From: Sphaerisporangium sp. TRM90804
GTDB lineage: Bacteria > Actinomycetota > Actinomycetes > Streptosporangiales > Streptosporangiaceae
Length of the DNA: 64,000 bases
Assembly (NCBI RefSeq): GCF_029846175.1
Contig: NZ_JARWAC010000037.1
Location: forward strand, 41,543-105,542
Reading direction: 5' to 3'
Both the position numbers and the translations under genes were made by a program. Under the pieces are notes generated by a model. It did no database searches and had not been told where the DNA came from. It saw only the letters and a program-made list of their open reading frames with translations. Below, piece after piece: positions 58,600-64,000 of this stretch (within the stretch, counting starts at the first letter, position 1; every line of letters begins with the position of its first letter).

Positions 58600-59859
58600 A
58601 TGACCGAGCAGCGGCACGGCGATCCTCCCCCCGGCCAGGGCCGGGGCCCCGAACACGGGCACGACCGCGAGCCGCCGCCCGGGGAACAGGCCCACGATCA
58701 CCAGGACGGGCACGGCCACGGGCACCAGCCGGTCGCCGACGCCGACGCCGACGGGCACGACATCGGCCACGGGCACGGCCAGGAGTGGCCGCCCGGTGAG
58801 GATTCCGGCGAGCACCACGATGAGCCCGGGCACGGGCACGGGCATGGCCACGGGCACGGGCAGGCGCGCGGGGGCGTCGCCGGGCGGGTGGCGGGCAGGG
58901 TGCGGCACCTGCTGACCCCGCACGGTCATGACACGGGCGACAAGACCGACGCCGCGCTGGAGGCCAGCAGCCTGGGCATGCGGGTCGTGGTGGTGTCGTT
59001 CGCCGCGCTCATGGCGACCGGGGTGGTGCAGGCCGTCATCGTGGCGCTGTCGGGTTCGGTGGCCCTGCTCGGGGACACGTTGCACAACTTCGCCGACGCG
59101 CTGACGGCGGTCCCGCTGGCCATCGCGTTCTCCCTGGGGCGGCGCGCGGTGAACCGCCGGTTCACCTACGGGTACGGGCGCGCCGAGGACATCGCCGGGG
59201 TGGTCATCGTGGTGATCATCGCCGCCTCGGCGGCGCTGGCGGGGTACGAGGCGGTGCAGCGGCTGATCCGCCCGCAGGAGATGCGCTACGCCGGGCTGGT
59301 GGCCGCCGCCGGTGTGGTCGGGTTCCTGGGCAACGAGTGGGTGGCGCGGTACCGCATCCGGGTGGGGCGGCGGATCGGCTCGGCCGCGCTGGTGGCCGAC
59401 GGCCTGCACGCGCGCACCGACGGGTTCACCTCCCTGGCGGTGCTGCTGGGCGCCGGGGGGTCGGCTCTGGGGGTGCCGCGGGCCGACCCGGTGGTGGGAT
59501 TGGTGATCACGGTCGCGATCCTGCTGGTGCTGCGGGACGCCGCTCGGGAGATCTACCACCGGCTGATGGACGCGGTGGATCCGGCGCTGGTGGACCGGGC
59601 CGAGGAGGTGCTGGCCGGTACTCCGGGCGTGCTGGGGGTGGGGGCGGTGCGGTTGCGGTGGATCGGTCACACGTTGCGTGCCGAGGTGGACATCCGGGTG
59701 AGCCATCTGCTGTCGGTGGTGCAGGCGCACGCGATCGCGGTGGAGGCCGAGCACCGGCTGATCCACCAGATCCCCCGTCTCAACGCCGCCACCGTGCACG
59801 CCGACCCCGACGGCCCATCCCAGGACGACCACCACGCCCCGCTGTCGACCCACCGCTGA
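58600..59859 (+). CDS. Cation diffusion facilitator with His-rich N-terminus
   Basis: A 419-residue CDF antiporter. Residues 1-110 are cytoplasmic and extremely rich in His/Gly/Asp (repeats of HGHGHG, HDHQDGHGHGH), a probable zinc, cobalt or nickel buffer. Six membrane helices span about 127-320. The transport-site motifs are HNFAD in TM2 and HARTD in TM5. The C-terminal domain (ALVDRAEEVLAGTPGVLGVGAVRLRWIGHTLRAEVDI, in parts) has the CTD fold. It exports divalent metal against protons. Divergent from ArsR; a direct repeat of CACGGG codons builds the His tract. Confidence 0.9.
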   Translation: MTEQRHGDPPPGQGRGPEHGHDREPPPGEQAHDHQDGHGHGHQPVADADADGHDIGHGHGQEWPPGEDSGEHHDEPGHGHGHGHGHGQARGGVAGRVAGRVRHLLTPHGHDTGDKTDAALEASSLGMRVVVVSFAALMATGVVQAVIVALSGSVALLGDTLHNFADALTAVPLAIAFSLGRRAVNRRFTYGYGRAEDIAGVVIVVIIAASAALAGYEAVQRLIRPQEMRYAGLVAAAGVVGFLGNEWVARYRIRVGRRIGSAALVADGLHARTDGFTSLAVLLGAGGSALGVPRADPVVGLVITVAILLVLRDAAREIYHRLMDAVDPALVDRAEEVLAGTPGVLGVGAVRLRWIGHTLRAEVDIRVSHLLSVVQAHAIAVEAEHRLIHQIPRLNAATVHADPDGPSQDDHHAPLSTHR

Positions 59860-59978
59860 CCGACGCCGACAGCGGACCACCCGCGCCGCGGCCGGTGGCA
59901 CGGGTGAGACACCCGCCCAGCCCGACGGCGAGCGGATTGACCCCTCGGCCCCGCGCGTGCCCGTGACAGAGGGCACTG

Positions 59979-60599
59979 CTACAGCCGCTCGGCCCCGATG
60001 TGCCGGCTGAGGACGGCGTCGACGAGTGTGTCGGTGAACTCCGGGGACGGGTTCTGGCCGGTGACCAGGACGCGATAGTAGATGGGCCCGACGATCTGGT
60101 CGACGGCGAGGTCGACGTCGAAGCCGGGATCGAGTGCGCCGCGGGCGATCGCGCGTTCGAAGGGCAGCCGGTCGTAGCCGCGTTGCTTGCTGAGATGCTC
60201 GAAGCGCAGCCGGGCGGCGAGTTCGGGGTCGTGCTGGGCCTGCGCGGTGAGCGCGCGGAAGACCGCGCCGGCGTCGGACTCGGACAGGAAGTGGGCGATC
60301 TCGCGGGCGTGGGCACACAGATCCCGCCGGAGGTCCGCGGTGTCGGCCGGGATGAGAGCCTCGGCGGCGTCCTGGACGAAGGCGTCCATGAGAATGTCGT
60401 TCTTCGAGGACCACCAGCGGTAGATCGTCTGCTTGGCCACGCCCGCGCGTCCGGCGATGCCCTCGATGGTCAGCCGTGCGTAGCCGACCTCCACCAGCAG
60501 GTCGTCGACGGCCTCCAGCACGCTCTGGCGGGCTTCCTCGCTGCGGCCGTGCCTGTTTCCGCGGTGCCTGCTCGCGGCTTTGCCGGCGTCAGCGCTCAT
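59979..60599 (-). CDS. TetR family transcriptional regulator
   Basis: A 206-residue TetR protein: SVLEAVDDLLVEVGYARLTIEGIAGRAGVAKQTIYRWWSSKNDIL read in parts (about 25-70), with a TetR_C_11-like end (DLAVDQIVGPIYYRVLVTGQ). The His/Arg-rich N-terminus (ASRHRGNRHGRSEEAR) is typical of this branch. It is divergent from an O-methyltransferase across an inverted repeat, its probable target. Confidence 0.9.
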   Translation of the reverse strand: MSADAGKAASRHRGNRHGRSEEARQSVLEAVDDLLVEVGYARLTIEGIAGRAGVAKQTIYRWWSSKNDILMDAFVQDAAEALIPADTADLRRDLCAHAREIAHFLSESDAGAVFRALTAQAQHDPELAARLRFEHLSKQRGYDRLPFERAIARGALDPGFDVDLAVDQIVGPIYYRVLVTGQNPSPEFTDTLVDAVLSRHIGAERL

Positions 60600-60616
60600 G
60601 GGTCCGTTCCCTTCGA

Positions 60617-60659
60617 CTACGCGACCTTAGCACCTTGCGTAGACGCAACGGTGCGTCTA
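60617..60659. promoter_or_regulatory. TetR operator between TetR and O-methyltransferase
   Basis: TAGACGCA-ACGG-TGCGTCTA (60640-60659) is a perfect 8-4-8 inverted repeat, 12 bases before the methyltransferase GTG. A longer-spaced pair, CTACGC (60617-60622) with GCGTAG (60637-60642), overlaps it. Confidence 0.7.
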
Positions 60660-60670
60660 GCGTAGCGGCC

Positions 60671-61318
60671 GTGAACACACTGACGACGCCAGGCACCGCC
60701 GCCGTCCTCGAGCGGCTGTTCGCGGCCGCCGACCTCCAAGAGCTGAACCCCGCGCCGTGGCCGCTGGACACTCCCTACGCCGACGCGTCGGCCAAGCAGC
60801 GTGCCGATGCGCTGGCGGGGGAATACATGCCGATCTCCCGATCGGGCGGCCGGCTGCTGTACGCGCTCGCGCGCCACGGCCGCCCCGAGACGATCGTCGA
60901 GTTCGGCACCTCCTACGCCATCTCCACGATCCACCTGGCCGCCGCGGTCGCCGACAACGGCGTCGGCCACGTGTGGACGACCGAGCTCAGCCAGACCAAG
61001 GTCGACGCCGCGCGCGAGAACCTGGCGCGGGCCGGCGTCGCCGAGCACGTGACGATCCTGGCGGGCGACGCTCTGTCGACTCTGGCCGAGGTTCGCGGCC
61101 CCATCGGCCTGCTGCTGCTCGACGGCTGGAAGGACCTCTGCCTCCCGGTGCTGCGGCTGCTCGAGGACCGCCTCGCCCCGGCCGCCCTCATCGTCGCCGA
61201 CGACACCACCTTCGCGAGCATGGCCGACTACCTCGCCTACGTCCGCGACCCCGCACACGGATACGTCACCATCACGTTTCCCGTGGAGGACGGCATGGAG
61301 ATCAGCTGCCGAACCTGA
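60671..61318 (+). CDS. O-methyltransferase (family 3-like)
   Basis: A 215-residue SAM-dependent methyltransferase of the catechol-O-methyltransferase-like type. VEFGTSYAISTIHLAAAV is motif I (GxSxG-like), followed by TTELSQTKVDAARENLARAGVAEHVTILAGDAL in parts, then IGLLLLDGWKDL (motif with metal-binding Asp) and ALIVADDTTF. The metal ligands Asp-Asp are plausible. The GTG at 60671 fits the family N-terminus. Divergent from a TetR, with a perfect palindrome between them. Confidence 0.85.
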   Translation: MNTLTTPGTAAVLERLFAAADLQELNPAPWPLDTPYADASAKQRADALAGEYMPISRSGGRLLYALARHGRPETIVEFGTSYAISTIHLAAAVADNGVGHVWTTELSQTKVDAARENLARAGVAEHVTILAGDALSTLAEVRGPIGLLLLDGWKDLCLPVLRLLEDRLAPAALIVADDTTFASMADYLAYVRDPAHGYVTITFPVEDGMEISCRT

Positions 61319-61612
61319 CGCCGCGTCCTTCCGCCCGTGGCCACGTCTTCGTGCCGGGTCTGCGTGGACGCGGCGGCCGACACAGGTGGACGAATGGTAA
61401 AATTTCGGCAGGCTTGATCGGGTTCCCCGGCTGGACGGCTCGTCTCGTCCCGGGGCCGGGCGCACCCGGGCCACCTCACGCGGTCCGCTCCCCCACCGGT
61501 GACGCTCCTTCGCCGGTCGCCCGGGCCGCCGCCGTCCTCGCGGGCCGCCTTCTTCGACGGGTCCCGTCGCCCCTCCCACAGCTCCCGGTTCTCATCGTCG
61601 AAGGCTGCCCTT
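61319..61612. other. Intergenic region upstream of the S9 peptidase gene
   Basis: 294 bases without a convincing gene. One A/T-rich patch (GGTAAAATTTCGG near 61396-61408) may hold a promoter for the peptidase gene. No hairpin of note. Confidence 0.4.
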
Positions 61613-63827
61613 ATGGATATCGACGAGTTCCCCCGCCAGATCGCCCGCACCCAGCGCTTCACCCTCGGGGTGCCGCGCGCCTTCACCCTGTCCCCCGACG
61701 GCCGTCGTCTGCTGTTCCTGCGGACGCGCGGCGGACAGGACCGGACGAGCTGCCTGTGGCTGCTGGAGGGCGGCAGGGAGCGGCTGCTGGCCGACCCCGG
61801 CGCGCTCGGCGCGGGCGGGCCGGTTCCTGAGGCCGAGCGGATCCGGCGTGAGCGGGCGCGGGAGCGGGCGGCGGGCGTGGTGGCCTACGCGGCCGACGCC
61901 GCGCTGCGCACCGCCGTCTTCGCCGTCGACGGGCGGTTGTGGGCGGTGGACACCGGTGGCGGCGACCCCCGCCCGGTGGACACCGCGGGGCCGGTGACCG
62001 ACCCGCGTCCCGACCCCGCCGGTCGCCACGTCGCCTACGTGAGCGGCGGCGCGCTGCGCGTGGTCCGGCTGCGCGACGGCGAGGACCGGCTGCTGGCCGC
62101 CCCGGATGGGCCGGAGGTGAGCTGGGGGCTGGCCGAGCACGTGGCGGCCGAGTCCATGCACCGGGCGCGGGGCCACTGGTGGTCGCCCGAGGGCACCCGG
62201 CTGCTGGCGGCGCGGGTGGACACCACCCGGGTGCGGCGCTGGTGGGTCGCGGACCCGGGCGATCCGTCCCGGCCGCCGCGCCGGATCGCCTACCCGGCGG
62301 CCGGGACGCCCAACGCGCTGGTCTCGCTGCACGTGCTGGGCCTGGACGGCGGCGCGGTGGAGGTGTCGTGGGACCGGGAGGGCTTCGAGTACCTGACCGC
62401 CGCCGCCTGGGACGCCCACGGGCCGCTGATCGGCGTGCAGAGCCGCGACCAGCGCACCCTGCTGGTGCTGTCGGCCGACCCCGAGACCGGGGCGACCACC
62501 GTGCTGCACCGCCAGCACGACACCGCCTGGGTGCACCTGGTGCCGGGCACCCCGGCGCGAACCGCGTCCGGCACCCTGGTGCACACCACCGACACCACCG
62601 ACACCACCGACACCGCCCACACCGACACCGCCGAGAACGACGTGACGGGCGGCACCGTTCCCACCGGTCGAGGCCGCGAGGACGACCCCGCCCGGCACCC
62701 GGGCGCCGTCCCGGCCGGCGCGACCGGGGGCGAGACCGAGGGCGGCCGGGGTGACACCCGGCGGCTGCTGGTCGGCGGTCGGGCCGTCACGCCGCGCGGG
62801 CTGCAGGTGCAGGCGGTGGTGGAGGTGTCGGGCGAGTCGGTGCTGTTCACCGCCGTCGACGACCCCACCGGGACCGGCCTGTGGTCCTACGACCCCGGGC
62901 GCGGCCCGGTGCGGCTGAGCCGGGGCCCGGGGGTGCACACCGGGGCACGGGCGGGCGGCACGCTGCTGCTGGCCTCCCACACCGAGGACGGGCACGCCTT
63001 CCGGCTGCTACGCGAGGGCGAGCCCGACGCCACCGTCGCCTCGCTGCAGGCCCGGCCTCTCCACGACCCGCGCGTCACCTGGCTCTCCCTCGGGGAGCGG
63101 GAGATTCGCACCGCGCTGCTGCTGCCGTCCTGGCACCGCCCCGGCCGCTCCCTGCCGGTGCTGATGGCCCCCTACGGCGGCCCGGCGATGCGGCTGGTGA
63201 CCCGGGCCCGGCACGCGTGGCTGTGCGAGGCGCGGTGGTTCGCCGAGTCGGGGTTCGCGGTGGTGGTCGCCGACGGCCGCGGCACTCCCGGGCGCGGCCC
63301 GGCCTGGGAGAAGAGCGTGCACGGCGACTCCCTGACGGCGCCGCTGGAGGACCAGGTGACGGCGCTGCGCGGCGCGGCCGCGCACTGCCCGGACCTGGAC
63401 CTGGGGCGGGTGGGCATCCGCGGCTGGAGCTACGGCGGCACGCTGGCCGCCGCCGCGGTGCTGCGCATGCCGGAGGTGTTCCACGCGGCGGTCTCCGGGG
63501 CGGCGCCCAGCGACCAGCGGCTGTACGACACGCACTGGCGTGAGCGGTTCCTGGGCCACCCGGACCGGGAGCCGGGGAACTACGAGCGGTCCTCGCCGAT
63601 CGGCGACGCGGCGCGGCTGCGGCGCCCGCTGCTGCTGGTGCACGGCCTGGCCGATGACAACGTGGTGGCCGCCCACACCCTGCGCATGTCGGCGGCGCTG
63701 CTGGCCGCCGGCCGCCCGCACCAGGTGCTGCCGCTGCCCGGCGCCACCCACATGCCGACCGACGAGGCGGCCGTGGCGGGCCTGTTCATCCACCAGTTGC
63801 GCTTCCTGCGCGAGGCCCTGGACGTGG

Positions 63828-63841
<14 letters not shown>
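61613..63841 (+). CDS. S9 family (prolyl oligopeptidase/DPP-IV-like) peptidase, 3' end not resolved
   Basis: At least 743 residues. The N-terminal two thirds should form a beta-propeller (SPDGRRLLFLRT; RPDPAGRHVAYVSGG; WWSPEGTRLLAARVD). The C-terminal catalytic hydrolase has the nucleophile in GIRGWSYGGTLAA, the Asp in LLVHGLADDN and the His in LPGATHMPTDE. It should cut short peptides after proline in the cytoplasm. A low-complexity TTDTTDTTDTAHTDTA tract is inserted near 320-345. After LREALDVA the sequence becomes a poly-C/poly-G run, so the true stop is lost. ATG at 61613; no strong ribosome site. Confidence 0.85.
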
Positions 63842-63925
<84 letters not shown>

Positions 63926-63964
63926 GCGCCCGGTGCCGGGGCCGCCTGCGAGCCCGGCGGGCCG

Positions 63965-64000
63965 CTACGCCGTGAACTCGGCGGCGAGCAGCTCGGCGAT
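63965..64000 (-). CDS. Partial C-terminal coding end at window edge
   Basis: On the minus strand the last 36 bases read as ten to eleven sense codons (IAELLAAEFTA) ending in TAG at 63967-63965, with GC-rich third positions. This would be the C-terminus of a gene that begins beyond the window. Too short to identify. Confidence 0.4.
   Translation of the reverse strand: MAELLAAEFTA

Overview
The window is chromosomal DNA of a very high-GC actinomycete. Codons end almost always in G or C, GTG starts and GTGA/ATGA gene overlaps are common, and the gene families (ECF42 sigma factor with a YCII protein, CDF/ArsR pairs, many TetR regulators, secreted pectate lyases, a BP74-like secreted protein) fit a filamentous soil actinomycete. 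A member of Streptosporangiales is my best guess, but this rests on family impressions and not on a marker gene. No rRNA, tRNA or CRISPR array was seen.

Layout. 0-6 kb: VOC protein, MerR regulator, CPBP protease, a GntR/DUF1648 membrane-protein pair, TrmH and RsmC-like methyltransferases. 6-10 kb: a MoxR/DUF58/VWA operon with a divergent membrane protein that carries only a degenerate kinase N-lobe. 10-15 kb: MFS transporter with DeoR, a WYL regulator, a universal stress protein and an SDR. 15-20 kb: MarR with a divergent RND exporter closed by a strong terminator, then purB and a coupled GNAT gene. 21-26 kb: BP74-like secreted protein, DUF4037, an operon (NTF2-like, NmrA-like, DUF2255) facing a TetR, and a SAM methyltransferase. 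26-41 kb is accessory in character: a Cys-rich pentapeptide protein, an aldo/keto reductase, two intact tyrosine recombinases about 11 kb apart, a TetM/OtrA-type ribosome protection GTPase next to a TetX-like flavin monooxygenase, an excisionase-type HTH gene, an ECF42/YCII pair, and three short tandem-repeat arrays.

41-55 kb is a plant cell-wall utilisation locus. A sugar-binding lipoprotein, two permeases and a DUF624 protein form one operon. A DUF2264 protein, a hybrid DeoR/LacI regulator, a CBM42-GH43 arabinanase-type enzyme and three tandem family PL1 pectate lyases follow, with a nitroreductase between. The combination of DUF624, a two-permease importer and pectinolytic enzymes resembles rhamnogalacturonan/pectin loci such as the Bacillus yes cluster. 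No ATPase gene is present, so the importer would need a shared ATPase elsewhere.

55-64 kb: an ABC exporter with its TetR, a PAT-like acetyltransferase, an ArsR/CDF metal-efflux pair with a His-rich transporter, a TetR facing an O-methyltransferase, and an S9 peptidase whose 3' end runs into a poly-C/poly-G tract that is probably an assembly artefact.

Recurrent themes are divergent regulator/target pairs with near-perfect inverted repeats between them, one 22-bp operator present at two loci 8 kb apart, a 20-bp element present twice 13.5 kb apart, and four unrelated short tandem arrays (17, 18, 40 and about 42 bp units) in intergenic DNA.
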